Shown: positions 6,850 to 14,861 of the stretch, piece by piece | Layout of the letters: each line of letters begins with the position of its first letter | Numbering within the stretch: position 1 is the stretch's first letter | Source: Sulfurimonas sp. | Lineage (GTDB): Bacteria > Campylobacterota > Campylobacteria > Campylobacterales > Sulfurimonadaceae | Assembly: GCA_026987995.1 (NCBI GenBank) | Contig: JALSMC010000180.1 | Span: 1 to 14,861 of the forward strand | Length of the DNA: 14,861 nt | Direction of reading: 5' to 3' | Made by a program: the position numbers and the translations under genes | Notes under the pieces: model-generated | Database searches by the model: none | Told to the model about the DNA's origin: nothing | Seen by the model: only the letters and a program-made list of their open reading frames with translations

Positions 6850-8126
6850 GAAAGTTCAACCTTTGTAATCTTTTGTAATAACTCAAAAAAGTTAGGAAAA
6901 GAGGTGTTAATACACTCTAAATCTGTCACTTCCATGCCACATCTTAAACCAGCAATTATGAAACTCATAGCTATTCTATGGTCACCATCACTATCTACTT
7001 GACTAGATTTCAACTCACCACCGACTATTTTATAACCATCTTTATACTCATATACTTCTATGTTTGAAGCACGAAGTCCTTCTACTACAGTAGAAATTCT
7101 ATCTGACTCTTTGACACGAAGTTCCTCTGCATTTTTAACAAGAGATTCACCTTGTGCGCATGCCATTGCTATACTTAAAACAGGAAGTTCATCAATTAAC
7201 CATGAGATATTATCATCAACTACTATACCGTGGAGTGGTGCATATTTTACAGATATATTTCCAATTGGTTCATACTTATTGTCAGTAATTTCATAAGATA
7301 TATCTGCACCCATTCGCTCTAGTGCTTTAAAAGCTTCTATACGAGTAGGATTAAGTGTAACACCTTCTAAAACTATGTCAGACTCAGGGGTAATAGCAGC
7401 CGCTACTGCAAAGAAAAATGCAGAGGACGGATCCGCTGGAACACGAATAGTTAAAGGACTCAGCAGGTCTTTCATCGGAGTAATAGTAGTTTTTAAACCA
7501 TCTACTTCAATCCCAGCACCCATACCTTTTAACATTCTCTCCGTATGATCACGTGAAAGTTCAGGTTCTGTATATGTACAAACGCCATCAGCACGCAGAG
7601 CTGCTAAAATCATACAAGACTTTACTTGAGCAGAAGCTATTTTAGATTTATAATCAAAAGCTTTAAGTGAAGCACCACGAATTGAAAGTGGTGCTAAATC
7701 ACCATCATCTCTTCCATCGAGTTTTGCACCAATACTTAGTAATGGTGTAGTCACTCTCTTCATCGGACGAGAACGAAGATATTTATCTCCAGTAAGAACA
7801 AAATGCCCATTTGCTGAACTTAAAAGTCCACAAAAAAGACGCATACCTGTTCCTGAGTTACCACAATCAAGTACTTCAAAACTCTCTTGTATCCCATCAC
7901 TAGAAATTTTGATGACTTTTCCATCATCTTCTACTTTTGCACCAAGATTTTTCACTATCTCAAGAGAGTTCATAGTATCTTCAGCTCGTAAAAAGTTCTC
8001 AATTGTACTCTCACCATTTGCAAGCATTGCAAACATTACACTACGGTGTGAAATAGACTTATCAGGTGCTATTTCACTGATGTTTAAAGAAAATTTTGTT
8101 GCACGAGATACAAGAACTTTACTCAT
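6846..8126 (-). CDS. aroA: 3-phosphoshikimate 1-carboxyvinyltransferase (EPSP synthase), class II-like
   Basis: A shikimate-pathway enzyme joining phosphoenolpyruvate to shikimate 3-phosphate on the way to chorismate and the aromatic amino acids. It has 426 residues in two inside-out alpha-beta domains. Visible motifs: DKSISHR (Lys23, Ser24, Arg28), GNSGTGMR (89-96), RSRPMKR (118-124), Asp312, and RVKESDR with Glu340. Markers of class II enzymes are SAQVK (165-169), RDHTE (192-196), NPTR (259-262) and a GDK at 113-115, although the residue after GDK is Tyr rather than Ser or Thr. Gly92 matches the E. coli Gly96 position, where the best-known insensitive enzyme has Ala, so herbicide tolerance cannot be read from this. 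It overlaps the pheT stop by one base (TAATG), with AGGA 8 bases before the start. Confidence 0.97.
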   Translation of the reverse strand: MSKVLVSRATKFSLNISEIAPDKSISHRSVMFAMLANGESTIENFLRAEDTMNSLEIVKNLGAKVEDDGKVIKISSDGIQESFEVLDCGNSGTGMRLFCGLLSSANGHFVLTGDKYLRSRPMKRVTTPLLSIGAKLDGRDDGDLAPLSIRGASLKAFDYKSKIASAQVKSCMILAALRADGVCTYTEPELSRDHTERMLKGMGAGIEVDGLKTTITPMKDLLSPLTIRVPADPSSAFFFAVAAAITPESDIVLEGVTLNPTRIEAFKALERMGADISYEITDNKYEPIGNISVKYAPLHGIVVDDNISWLIDELPVLSIAMACAQGESLVKNAEELRVKESDRISTVVEGLRASNIEVYEYKDGYKIVGGELKSSQVDSDGDHRIAMSFIIAGLRCGMEVTDLECINTSFPNFFELLQKITKVELS

Positions 8127-10459
8127 TAACGCAGTCCTATTCCTAACTCTAAGTTGAGTTTTTCTAAAATAGTATCCATAGTAGTTTTGATATCCTCATC
8201 CTCGAGTGTTTTTTCCATTGACTGCAGTACAAAACGAATACTTAAGCTCATATTTTCACCTAAAGCTTCATCACTATATTTATCCACAGGATAAAAACGA
8301 ATAAGATTTTGTATTTCTGCTGTATCAATGACAGATTTAACTTTCTCATAACTCATATTTTTAGGCATTATTAGACTTAAGTCTTTAAATGATGCTTGAT
8401 ACTTTGATGTTTGTTGTGCTATTTTTAAACCATACGGAATCTTAGCAAAATCAATTTCACACATAAAAGTCACATCTAAATCATAATCTTTTTCAACATT
8501 TGGATGTACACGAAAAAGTTCACCTATTACAGAACCATCAATTAAAAGTTCTGCTGATTGATAGTCATGTGAAAGAGAATGGCTCGTTTTATTTTCACGA
8601 AGCTCTACTGCACCAACTACATCAGATATTTTTTGTACAAAGTAAGCAAAATCAACTTTAGAAGGTTTCCCCGCGTTTGCTAAGTTCTCACTCTCTTTAT
8701 CACCACTAAAAATGAATGCCATTTTATAAGACTCATCACGAGAAGGAGTAAATACTGAACCAATCTCAAAAAGTCTTACTGATGAGTAACCATTTTTTAC
8801 ATTGTTAGATGCTGATTTTAAAAGACCTGTAAGTAGTGTAGGTCTTAAAGTGTCTAATGTTTGAACAATAGGATTAAGCAGTTCCAACTCATCTTTTGTC
8901 GTAAGAAAGCCGTACTTATTTAAAGTTTTCTTCTCATCAAAAACGAAGTGTACAGCTTCATAAAAACCATTATTAGCACCACTGTGTCTAAATATTGAAC
9001 GTTTTTTATACTCAAAGTAGTTATCTTCTAAACGATTATCTTCTGTTAAAATAAATGGTTTTGATGGGATATTATCTATTCCAACCATACGAACTATTTC
9101 TTCAACTATATCTTGCTTATTAACAATGTCATGACGAAATTGAGGTACACTTATTACAAAATTATCTGTAGAAGATTTTGATATATTAAATCCAAGATTT
9201 TTAAGAATTTTAGTTATTACAATTTTATCAATCTGGGCACCAATTATATCATCTATCTCTTGCTTTGTAATACTAACAACTTTTTCATTATATGTATTAG
9301 TAAGCTCAATTCTTCCACTAAAAGTAGATGACTCTGAACTCGATTCTATCAAGTCTACACAGTATGCTAGACCAGCTTCAAGTTCTGGTTCTGAACCACG
9401 TGAAGTTTTATAAAAGAAAGGACCTGATTCTATCTTTGACTCAGACATCTTTTTACTGATAACATCAGGTGGAATGTATGAAGCTTCAAGTAAGATAGTT
9501 CCCTCATCTTTTTTAGGCTTTGAAATATCTTTTTGTACTATACCAACAATAGAAGCAGTTCCTTTTCCTTCAATAGTTGCATAACCGTGTTTATCTTCAC
9601 TCAGTATAACCTGTGCTATTTTGTCTTCTTCACCTGTGCAGAAAAATTCATGATCATATGCTCTTAAAATAACACCTGTACTCTGTGTTACATACAACAA
9701 CATCTCTTCGACCTTACACTTACGTTCTTCTTCAATCTGTGCAAGTCTTAACTGTATTAAAGTTGGTACATTGAGCTCTTTTAAAGAGAGTGCTTTGTAG
9801 CTAAGGTTTACGTTTAAATCTTTCTCATGAGAGAGTCCAAAAACTCTACCAATCCCGCGTTTATCATCATTATCAGTAACTGTATATGATTTTATAGGTC
9901 TATCAAATGCAGCACTTAAATCACGAGCAACACCACGAATACTTAAACAATCTCCACGATTAGCAGTCAGTTCTATCTCAATTAAATCATCATTAAATAA
10001 TGTATTTGTGTTTACTTGATCACCAAGCTTACACTCTCCCATACTCGCATCTATTTCTAAGATACCTTTGCCCATGTCAGCAAGACCAAGTTCACTTGCC
10101 GCACAAATCATACCATCAGAATCAACACCACGAAGTTTTACGGGTTTTATTACTAAACCACTTGGCATAACAGCACCAAGAACAGCAACAGCCACGGTAA
10201 GTCCAGCTCTAACATTTGCAGCACCACAAACAATTTGACGAATTGAAGAACCAATGTCTACTTGACATACATTAAGTTTATCAGCATCAGGATGTTTTTC
10301 ACACTCTAAAACTTTAGCAAATACTATTTTTTCTGGAACACGGTACTCTTGTATTCTATCAACTTCTAAACCGATACTATTAAAAGTTTTTGCGATTTCC
10401 TCTGTAGATATGCCGCTTAGATCTATCCACTCATTTAACCAAGATCTAGTAACTATCAT
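8126..10459 (-). CDS. pheT: Phenylalanyl-tRNA synthetase beta subunit
   Basis: The beta chain of the (alpha-beta)2 enzyme that charges tRNA-Phe; it carries tRNA-binding and editing functions. The 777 residues match the bacterial size. Domains in order: N-terminal segment with [11 protein letters not shown]; tRNA-binding EMAP-type OB fold at about 40-150 ([20 protein letters not shown]); B3/4 editing domain at about 205-370; B5 at about 390-465; catalytic-like core at 475-680 ([25 protein letters not shown]); and the FDX-ACB anticodon-binding domain at 685-777. It starts within the pheS stop (ATGA overlap of four bases), with GGAG 8 bases before the ATG. The subunits are therefore made from one message with coupled translation. 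Complete, with no broken domain seen. Confidence 0.97.
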   Translation of the reverse strand: MIVTRSWLNEWIDLSGISTEEIAKTFNSIGLEVDRIQEYRVPEKIVFAKVLECEKHPDADKLNVCQVDIGSSIRQIVCGAANVRAGLTVAVAVLGAVMPSGLVIKPVKLRGVDSDGMICAASELGLADMGKGILEIDASMGECKLGDQVNTNTLFNDDLIEIELTANRGDCLSIRGVARDLSAAFDRPIKSYTVTDNDDKRGIGRVFGLSHEKDLNVNLSYKALSLKELNVPTLIQLRLAQIEEERKCKVEEMLLYVTQSTGVILRAYDHEFFCTGEEDKIAQVILSEDKHGYATIEGKGTASIVGIVQKDISKPKKDEGTILLEASYIPPDVISKKMSESKIESGPFFYKTSRGSEPELEAGLAYCVDLIESSSESSTFSGRIELTNTYNEKVVSITKQEIDDIIGAQIDKIVITKILKNLGFNISKSSTDNFVISVPQFRHDIVNKQDIVEEIVRMVGIDNIPSKPFILTEDNRLEDNYFEYKKRSIFRHSGANNGFYEAVHFVFDEKKTLNKYGFLTTKDELELLNPIVQTLDTLRPTLLTGLLKSASNNVKNGYSSVRLFEIGSVFTPSRDESYKMAFIFSGDKESENLANAGKPSKVDFAYFVQKISDVVGAVELRENKTSHSLSHDYQSAELLIDGSVIGELFRVHPNVEKDYDLDVTFMCEIDFAKIPYGLKIAQQTSKYQASFKDLSLIMPKNMSYEKVKSVIDTAEIQNLIRFYPVDKYSDEALGENMSLSIRFVLQSMEKTLEDEDIKTTMDTILEKLNLELGIGLR

Positions 10460-11448
10460 TGAAATTGCTCCAGTAATTTAATATCGCCTTCAAAAAGTGA
10501 ACGAAGATCGCCAATTTGATGAATAAGCATTGCAAAACGCTCAACTCCGAGTCCAAAAGCATAACCACTTACGTCTTTGTAATTTACTGCCTGGAAAACA
10601 TTTGGGTCTACTATTCCACAACCTAGAACTTCTAACCAACCAGTGTGTGAGCATACACGACAGCCCTCACCCTTACAAAAAACACAGCTAATATCTACTT
10701 CAGCAGATGGTTCTGTAAAAGGAAAAAATGAAGGGCGAAAACGCACCTCTACTTCACCAAACATATACTTTAAGAAGTCTTCTAAAATAAACTTTAGGTT
10801 TGCAAAAGAGACAGTGCCTTCTTTGTCAACTAAAAGACCTTCAACTTGATGAAACATAGGAGTATGAGTCAAGTCATAGTCACGACGAAAAACAGCACCT
10901 GGTGCAATCATACGAATAGGTGGTTTTGTAGACATCATTGTTCTAATTTGAACAGGAGAAGTATGTGTACGAAGCATCATTTCATCTTTAAAGTAAAATG
11001 TGTCTTGCATATCACGTGCTGGATGATACTTTGGAAGATTCAATGCTTCAAAGTTGTTGAAATCATCTTCAACTATTTGACCAGTTTTTACAGCAAAGTT
11101 CATAGAAGAAAAGTATTCTACGATTCTATCCATTGTCTCCATAACAGGATGCAATGCACCTGATTGTGGACTAGTTGAGAACATAGAAACATCTATAGCT
11201 TCTGCTTTCATAGCAACTCTAAGTGCCTCTGTTTGTAGTGTAATCTTTTTTGCAGTGAACTCATTCATAAGAGAAGATTTATGAGTATTTAACTCTTTTG
11301 CTAACTTCCCTTTTTCCTGACCTGAAAGGTCTTTCATTTTTGCAAATTCTGCGCTTAAGACGCCTTTTTTACCAAATACAGCTATGCGAATCTCTTCTAA
11401 AGTTTCAACACTTGTTGCTTCGTTTATTTTATCGTACCACTCTTTCAA
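10456..11448 (-). CDS. pheS: Phenylalanyl-tRNA synthetase alpha subunit
   Basis: The catalytic subunit of class II phenylalanyl-tRNA synthetase, activating phenylalanine with ATP and forming Phe-tRNA together with PheT. The N-terminal coiled coil (about 1-85) is followed by motif 2 ([25 protein letters not shown]) and motif 3 ([15 protein letters not shown]). A Cys4 knuckle, CxxC-x4-CxxC, sits before WLEVLGCG. The chosen start is a TTG at 11448 (330 residues, LKEWYDKI): GGAG lies 8 bases before it, and the -10 box at 11482-11487 predicts an mRNA start near 11475. The upstream in-frame ATG at 11466 would have only about 9 bases of leader, with no Shine-Dalgarno, and would add six residues. First gene of the pheS-pheT-aroA-ispH chain, divergent from the HIT gene. 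Confidence 0.96.
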   Translation of the reverse strand: MKEWYDKINEATSVETLEEIRIAVFGKKGVLSAEFAKMKDLSGQEKGKLAKELNTHKSSLMNEFTAKKITLQTEALRVAMKAEAIDVSMFSTSPQSGALHPVMETMDRIVEYFSSMNFAVKTGQIVEDDFNNFEALNLPKYHPARDMQDTFYFKDEMMLRTHTSPVQIRTMMSTKPPIRMIAPGAVFRRDYDLTHTPMFHQVEGLLVDKEGTVSFANLKFILEDFLKYMFGEVEVRFRPSFFPFTEPSAEVDISCVFCKGEGCRVCSHTGWLEVLGCGIVDPNVFQAVNYKDVSGYAFGLGVERFAMLIHQIGDLRSLFEGDIKLLEQFQ

Positions 11449-11481
11449 TATAGAGTCTCCATACATATATAATTTTAAAGG

Positions 11482-11487
11482 ATTATA
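11482..11487 (-). promoter_or_regulatory. -10 box of the pheS operon promoter
   Basis: The minus strand reads AAATATAATCC: a perfect TATAAT without a recognisable -35. It lies 34-39 bases upstream of the preferred TTG start of pheS, giving a leader of about 27 bases. No leader peptide rich in Phe codons and no attenuator hairpin was seen in the 100-base divergent region. Confidence 0.6.
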
Positions 11488-11528
11488 TTTAATTTTTACT
11501 AATAAAGAGCTTCATTTAGTATAACTTG

Positions 11529-11537
11529 TGTTACAAT
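11529..11537 (+). promoter_or_regulatory. Extended -10 promoter of the HIT-family gene
   Basis: The plus strand reads TGTTACAAT (TGn plus TACAAT at 11532-11537), 32 bases before the ATG. The expected start is near 11544, and AAAGGA provides the ribosome binding site about 10 bases before the ATG. No -35 is clear. It diverges from the pheS promoter within about 50 bases. Confidence 0.55.
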
Positions 11538-11569
11538 AAGGCATACTTAAAACAAAGGAATTAAACAAT

Positions 11570-11926
11570 ATGTGTCTATTTTGTAAAATAATAAATAAAG
11601 AAATACCTTCAAATGTAATCGCTGAGAATGATGATTTCTTAGCTTTTCATGACATTAATCCAAAAGCACCTATTCATATTTTAGCTATACCGAAAAAACA
11701 TGTTGATAGTTTTATAGAAGTGAGTCCTGAGACTATGGCTGGAATGACAAGTTTTATTCAAGATATCGCAAAGAGTGTCAAAATAGATAAAACAGGATAT
11801 AGAGTCATTACAAATATTGGAGATAATGGGGGTCAAGAGGTAAAACACTTACACTTTCATATACTCGGTGGTACAAAACTAAAGTGGGGTCACTTTAGCG
11901 ATAGCGACCCTAAAAACAACCTCTAA
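11570..11926 (+). CDS. HIT-family (histidine triad) nucleotide-binding protein, Hint-like
   Basis: A small cytosolic protein of the HIT superfamily, whose Hint branch hydrolyses nucleoside phosphoramidates and similar AMP conjugates. At 118 residues it has the usual length. The start MCLFCKIINKEIPS is typical; Cys2 and Cys5, with His44 and His93, could bind zinc as in some bacterial HIT proteins. The histidine triad is H93-L-H95-F-H97-I-L in VKHLHFHILGG, with His95 the likely nucleophile by family knowledge. It is the only plus-strand gene in the window, divergent from pheS, the same arrangement as recalled in C. jejuni. The physiological substrate is unknown. Confidence 0.94.
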   Translation: MCLFCKIINKEIPSNVIAENDDFLAFHDINPKAPIHILAIPKKHVDSFIEVSPETMAGMTSFIQDIAKSVKIDKTGYRVITNIGDNGGQEVKHLHFHILGGTKLKWGHFSDSDPKNNL

Positions 11927-11940
11927 GAGGTCTGCTTTTT
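11919..11940. terminator. Short bidirectional terminator between the HIT and OsmC-like genes
   Basis: ACCTC (11919-11923), TAA (the HIT stop codon) and GAGGT (11927-11931) form a short stem. On the plus strand it is followed by CTGCTTTTT; on the minus strand by TGTTTTTA. The two genes converge with only 12 bases between their stops, so a shared terminator fits. The stem is only 5 bp, hence moderate confidence. Confidence 0.5.
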
Positions 11941-12403
11941 AGCTAGGGCAAGACTCGATAGTACCCATGTCTATTTGAGTTCCTTGTCCTGAAATAACTT
12001 TCTCATTTTCACGAATCATTTTACCATTATGTGTAATAGTGTAAGAGATAGCCGTAGTATCACGAATAGTGTTAATAGTTGAGCAGTAAGTTTCAATAGA
12101 AGCCATTACCCATCTAGCAGCCATAGTATCATCTGCATCTGAGTTAAAGTTATATGTTAAGTGAAGTGTCTCAAACTTTGCAGGATGTGGCTCGGCGCGA
12201 ACAACTTCTCCATCTACTACTAAATCAGTTACAGTTTTACCTTGATTTTTAGGCATCATGATTAAATCTGTTGCACTACAAGTAATGATTCCCGATAAGA
12301 AGTATTCTATTGGTGAAATCGTAGGACAATCAATAATAAAACTACTTTTAGCAGTCTTCGCTTCAAATTTCATTGCGTCTTTATGTGTTATAGTTATTTT
12401 CAT
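11939..12403 (-). CDS. OsmC/Ohr-family protein
   Basis: A 154-residue protein of the OsmC superfamily, cysteine peroxidases acting on organic hydroperoxides or, in some branches, of unknown substrate. Two reactive-type cysteines are placed as in the family: Cys42 in GIITCSATDLIM, at the start of the central helix, and Cys107 in IETYCSTINTIRDTT, where many members have YCPVS. The N-terminal part is a beta-sheet (MKITITHKDAMKFEAKT). The sequence looks closer to the YhfA-like OsmC branch than to Ohr. It starts three bases after argH, with its AAGGA lying within the argH 3' end, so it is co-transcribed with argH. The last 20 residues carry an extra cysteine (Cys152). The exact substrate cannot be told. 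Confidence 0.88.
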   Translation of the reverse strand: MKITITHKDAMKFEAKTAKSSFIIDCPTISPIEYFLSGIITCSATDLIMMPKNQGKTVTDLVVDGEVVRAEPHPAKFETLHLTYNFNSDADDTMAARWVMASIETYCSTINTIRDTTAISYTITHNGKMIRENEKVISGQGTQIDMGTIESCPS

Positions 12404-12406
12404 CTC

Positions 12407-13789
12407 TTAATTTCCTTGAAGGTATTTTTTAAAGTATTCTAGTTGTTCTTTTGTTTTTGTAGTAGCTGTTCCACCCTCAGATGTTCTTGCATTCATAGAG
12501 TGACGAAGACCAAGGTACTCCATCACATCTTCGTTGATACGAGCATCAATCTCTTTGAGGTATTTAAAATCCATCTTTGAAAGGTCTACATTTATCTCTT
12601 CACCTTTGGCAACTGCACGGCCTGTAATAAAGTGAGCTTCACGAAATGGAATGTCGCATTTTTCAACTAAATAATCAGCTAAATCAGTAGCAGAGAGATG
12701 TCCAACTGCACATGCTGATTCCATATTATGAGATTTTACTTCCATCGTTTTTATAGCTTCTTTTAAAATCTCCAAAGAGATAGTAGCTGTCTCAACTGAG
12801 TCAAAAACACCCTCTTTATCTTCTTGAGTATCTTTGTTATATGCTAAAGGAAGTCCTTTCATAACAGTTAGGAGACCCATAAGTGAACCATAAACGCGAC
12901 CAGTTTTTCCACGAAGCAGTTCTGGAACATCAGGGTTTTTCTTTTGTGGCATTATAGAACTACCAGTTGAGTACTCATCGCTGAGTTCAACAAAACCAAA
13001 CTCATAAGAAGACCACATTACAAGTTCTTCACTCAAACGCGAGATATGCATCATCATCGTTGCAATATTAAACAAGATTTCAAGAGCAAAATCTCTATCA
13101 CTTACCGTATCTAAACAGTTTACACTCACAGAATCAAACCCTAAAAGCTCAGCAGTCATCCCACGGTCAACATTATGTGGTGTTCCAGCGAGTGCGGCAC
13201 AACCTAGAGGAGAGATATTATTGCGTTTATATGAGTCTTCAAAACGTGCGATGTCGCGCTTAAACATAGATAGATATGCACCTAAATGAAATGCAAAGTT
13301 TATAGGCTGTGCATGTTGTAAGTGAGTCATACCTGGGATTAGTGTCTCGGTGTGTTTATCTGCTACTACAAGAACCTCTTGCATCAGTAGCTTTAAACCT
13401 TTGACTATCTCTAAGTTTTGACGAAGAACATAACGACGAAAATCAACTGCCACTTGGTCATTACGACTACGAGCAGTATGCAATTTTTTTCCAGCATCAC
13501 CGATGATAGCAGTTAATCGCTTCTCGATTCCCATATGAAGATCTTCATCACTTATGTTCCACTCAAATTCATCATTTTCAATTTCTGTTTTTACTTGGTT
13601 TAAACCTTCAGTAATTAAGATAAGTTCTTCGGTATTGAGTATGCCTTGTTTTGCAAGCATTGCAGCATGTGCTAAAGAGCCCTCAATATCTTCACGATAA
13701 AGTTTTCTATCATACATTATAGAAGCATTAAATTCGTCTAACAGACTTGAAGCACTCGCACTAAAGCGACCTGACCACATTTTATCCAT
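12407..13789 (-). CDS. argH: Argininosuccinate lyase
   Basis: A cytosolic enzyme that splits argininosuccinate into arginine and fumarate, the last step of arginine synthesis. The 460-residue length is normal. It begins with MWSGRFS, typical of the family. The three conserved regions of the fumarase/aspartase superfamily are present: HTARSRNDQ (104-112), THLQHAQP (155-162) with the catalytic histidine, and the signature [12 protein letters not shown] (276-287) with the mobile-loop catalytic serine. [10 protein letters not shown] (317-326) is also typical. The ATG has a GGAG site 8 bases upstream and a TGnTAGAAT promoter 31-39 bases upstream. It is followed at three bases by the OsmC-like gene. 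No arginine-repressor site was recognised. Confidence 0.97.
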   Translation of the reverse strand: MDKMWSGRFSASASSLLDEFNASIMYDRKLYREDIEGSLAHAAMLAKQGILNTEELILITEGLNQVKTEIENDEFEWNISDEDLHMGIEKRLTAIIGDAGKKLHTARSRNDQVAVDFRRYVLRQNLEIVKGLKLLMQEVLVVADKHTETLIPGMTHLQHAQPINFAFHLGAYLSMFKRDIARFEDSYKRNNISPLGCAALAGTPHNVDRGMTAELLGFDSVSVNCLDTVSDRDFALEILFNIATMMMHISRLSEELVMWSSYEFGFVELSDEYSTGSSIMPQKKNPDVPELLRGKTGRVYGSLMGLLTVMKGLPLAYNKDTQEDKEGVFDSVETATISLEILKEAIKTMEVKSHNMESACAVGHLSATDLADYLVEKCDIPFREAHFITGRAVAKGEEINVDLSKMDFKYLKEIDARINEDVMEYLGLRHSMNARTSEGGTATTKTKEQLEYFKKYLQGN

Positions 13790-13819
13790 ATTAAGATCTC
13801 CGATTTTTAAAAGTTTGGT

Positions 13820-13828
13820 ATTCTAGCA
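13820..13828 (-). promoter_or_regulatory. Extended -10 promoter of argH
   Basis: The minus strand reads TGCTAGAAT (TAGAAT at 13820-13825 with a TGn extension), and no -35 is evident. The start would be near 13813, giving a leader of about 24 bases with CGGAGA before the ATG. It sits just downstream of the terminator of the cytochrome gene, so argH-osmC appears to be its own unit. Confidence 0.55.
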
Positions 13829-13860
13829 AAATAAGGTGATTTTACAAAGTATTAGGGGGA

Positions 13861-13885
13861 AATAAAGCAGAGTCTCTGCTTTATT
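13861..13885 (-). terminator. Strong hairpin terminator after the cytochrome gene
   Basis: AATAAAGCAGA (13861-13871) and TCTGCTTTATT (13875-13885) are a perfect 11-bp stem with a 3-base loop. It lies 23 bases beyond the cytochrome stop on the minus strand; the descending arm ends in TTTATTT. This is the best intrinsic terminator in the window, and it isolates the cytochrome gene from argH. Confidence 0.8.
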
Positions 13886-13908
13886 GTAAAAAGGTATTCG
13901 TTTAAGCG

Positions 13909-14244
13909 TTAATTACAGGCTGGTACATTACCACTGTCTTTAGCATATTCAATAAGAAATTGTTTTAAGTGTTTAGACTTTTTAGAGTATTTCTTACTTT
14001 TAAAATATTTATGTGATTTTTTAGCTTTTTTACTTTTTAAATGTAATTTAGCTAAAGGTTTACCCTTTTTTTTCATCCATTTTTTCCACTTCTTCATCTT
14101 GTATTCAGATACAAAACTCTGTCCAGCATCATGACATTTTAAGCATTTTTTAACAAAAATCCTCTGCCCTTTATAAAGAGCTGCATTGGCAGTAGTGAGT
14201 GAAAATATAGTTAGAGATAAAAGAATTAATACAAATTTAGTCAT
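13909..14244 (-). CDS. Small, extremely lysine-rich periplasmic monohaem c-type cytochrome
   Basis: A 111-residue protein with a signal peptide at 1-21 (cleavage after ANA) and one haem-binding CLKCH at 34-38, so it should be exported and receive covalent haem in the periplasm. Met50 and Met57 are candidate second haem ligands. The mature part has 28 lysines and one arginine against four acidic residues in 90, a net charge near +25 before haem. Residues 49-94 are mostly K with W, S, H and Y. The end (FLIEYAKDSGNVPACN) is less biased and carries a lone Cys110. The ATG has AAGG 8 bases upstream, and the gene stands alone between its own promoter and a strong terminator. It probably acts in electron transfer; its partner is unknown, and beyond the haem motif I cannot place it in a named family. 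Confidence 0.85.
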   Translation of the reverse strand: MTKFVLILLSLTIFSLTTANAALYKGQRIFVKKCLKCHDAGQSFVSEYKMKKWKKWMKKKGKPLAKLHLKSKKAKKSHKYFKSKKYSKKSKHLKQFLIEYAKDSGNVPACN

Positions 14245-14287
14245 ATGCTACCTTTGAAAGTTATAGGACTATATTACATTAGAAATT

Positions 14288-14293
14288 ATTATA
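14288..14293 (-). promoter_or_regulatory. Probable -10 box of the cytochrome gene
   Basis: The minus strand reads TTTATAATAAT, with TATAAT 44-49 bases before the ATG and a leader of about 37 bases. The 104-base gap is very AT-rich and holds other near-matches (TATAGT nearer the gene), so the choice is tentative. Confidence 0.4.
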
Positions 14294-14348
14294 AATTCCT
14301 TATATTGAGAAAATATTACTTATAAATATCAAACTCTTTACAATATCT

Positions 14349-14861
14349 TTATAATTGATACTTTTTATTGAGGTTTTCTTCTAAATCCCATAAAGATTTT
14401 TCCTTTAAACCTTTCACTATGCTCTGTGTACACGCAACATCATCCGGCCATTCTCTAGTAAATCCATCAATGCTAGACTTATTTGTACCGTCAATTGCTA
14501 CCATTAGTCCTGAAACAAACACATCTCTCTGAGCATCCATATTATTTGTAACTCTCCAAATAAGCATATACGAGTTAAAAATATCATTGCCCGTTTCATC
14601 TACAAAAATAACAATTCTTAAATGAGGACTAAGTGTAACTAAAGCATCAAAATAATTTTTTGCATTTTTAGTTTTTTTAAGACTAATAACGGTAATTGGA
14701 TTCTTAGTTCGTATCATATATTGATGTAGATCAACTACATCTGGGATAAGCTCTTTAACTTTGATTAGTAGTTCACTATCACCCAAAAGACTCGGTGCTT
14801 GGACAACTGTAGCCGAAGTAGCATCAATGCCTAGTTTTCCACCAACAAGAGTTTCAGGCGA
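14349..14861 (-). CDS. ubiD: UbiD-family decarboxylase, C-terminal part only (runs off the right edge)
   Basis: 170 residues are visible in a frame open to the edge; the TTG at 14786 is an internal codon, not the start. The first residues (SPETLVGGKLGIDAT) match the GGKxGIDAT segment near the end of UbiD-type prenylated-FMN decarboxylases. IVIFVDETGNDIFNSYMLIW and RVTNNMDAQRDV match the family's DDEIDxxDxxxVxWA..RxDPxRD region, and IDGFTREWPDD its C-terminal end. UbiD relatives act in ubiquinone synthesis; in Campylobacterota, which use menaquinone, the homologue is usually tied to the futalosine menaquinone route. Which reaction this one has cannot be settled without the N-terminal part. No clear terminator follows; the gap to the cytochrome gene is 104 bases. 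Confidence 0.8.
   Translation of the reverse strand, partial: SPETLVGGKLGIDATSATVVQAPSLLGDSELLIKVKELIPDVVDLHQYMIRTKNPITVISLKKTKNAKNYFDALVTLSPHLRIVIFVDETGNDIFNSYMLIWRVTNNMDAQRDVFVSGLMVAIDGTNKSSIDGFTREWPDDVACTQSIVKGLKEKSLWDLEENLNKKYQL

Noticed and set aside
10643..11163. Two plus-strand frames of 68 and 105 codons opposite pheS
   Set aside because: They are shadows of the conserved PheS coding sequence, without ribosome sites or family resemblance.
11886..11910. GGGTC/GACCC pairing at the 3' end of the HIT gene as a terminator stem
   Set aside because: The stem is only 5 bp with a 14-base loop inside the coding sequence; the stem at 11919-11931 with flanking T-runs is the better candidate.
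14349..14786. Stand-alone 145-residue gene starting at TTG 14786
   Set aside because: The same frame continues to the window edge and encodes GGKLGIDAT, a UbiD-family segment, so this is the end of a larger gene.
1..14861. Search for CRISPR arrays, tRNA or rRNA genes, insertion sequences, phage or defence genes
   Set aside because: No spaced direct repeats, cloverleaf, transposase-like protein or other mobile-element mark was seen; the region reads as conserved chromosomal core.

Overview
The window looks like chromosomal core sequence from a low-GC member of the Campylobacterota (Epsilonproteobacteria), most likely Sulfurimonas-like. The order serA / small membrane protein / rpsA / ispH / aroA / pheT / pheS, with a divergent HIT gene, is one I recall from Campylobacter jejuni (about Cj0891c to Cj0898). 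The promoters that can be recognised have a good -10 box, often extended with an upstream TG, and no convincing -35, as is typical of this phylum. No tRNA, rRNA, CRISPR, insertion sequence or phage gene was seen. Coding density is high and no gene-free gap exceeds about 140 bases.

Layout, left to right; every gene is on the minus strand except the HIT gene. At 1-2019 lies an envelope pair: an OmpA-type outer-membrane protein and, overlapping it by one base, a lipoprotein with bacterial Ig-like repeats that runs off the left edge. The 139-base gap upstream holds a TGnTATAAT promoter, a dyad over the start region and Shine-Dalgarno sequence, a run of ten Gs and a hairpin just after serA. At 2159-5903 lie serA, a small membrane-anchored protein with a possible SPOR-like fold, and rpsA, reading from an rpsA promoter near 5940. 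At 6019-11448 lies a tightly overlapped chain transcribed pheS > pheT > aroA > ispH. A divergent promoter region at about 11470-11569 separates pheS from the plus-strand HIT gene. HIT converges on an argH > osmC-like pair across a short bidirectional terminator. Beyond argH come a strong terminator, a very lysine-rich monohaem c-type cytochrome, and the C-terminal part of a UbiD-family decarboxylase cut by the right edge.

Most of the window is housekeeping: protein synthesis (PheST, S1), the shikimate pathway (AroA), isoprenoids (IspH), serine (SerA) and arginine (ArgH). AroA makes a precursor of phenylalanine, which PheST then charges to tRNA, so part of the operon is thematically linked. 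I found no convincing new multi-gene system. The items most worth a second look are the G10 tract beside the ompA-like promoter, the +25 net charge mature cytochrome, and the SPOR-like membrane protein. The pheS start should probably be moved from ATG to an internal TTG.
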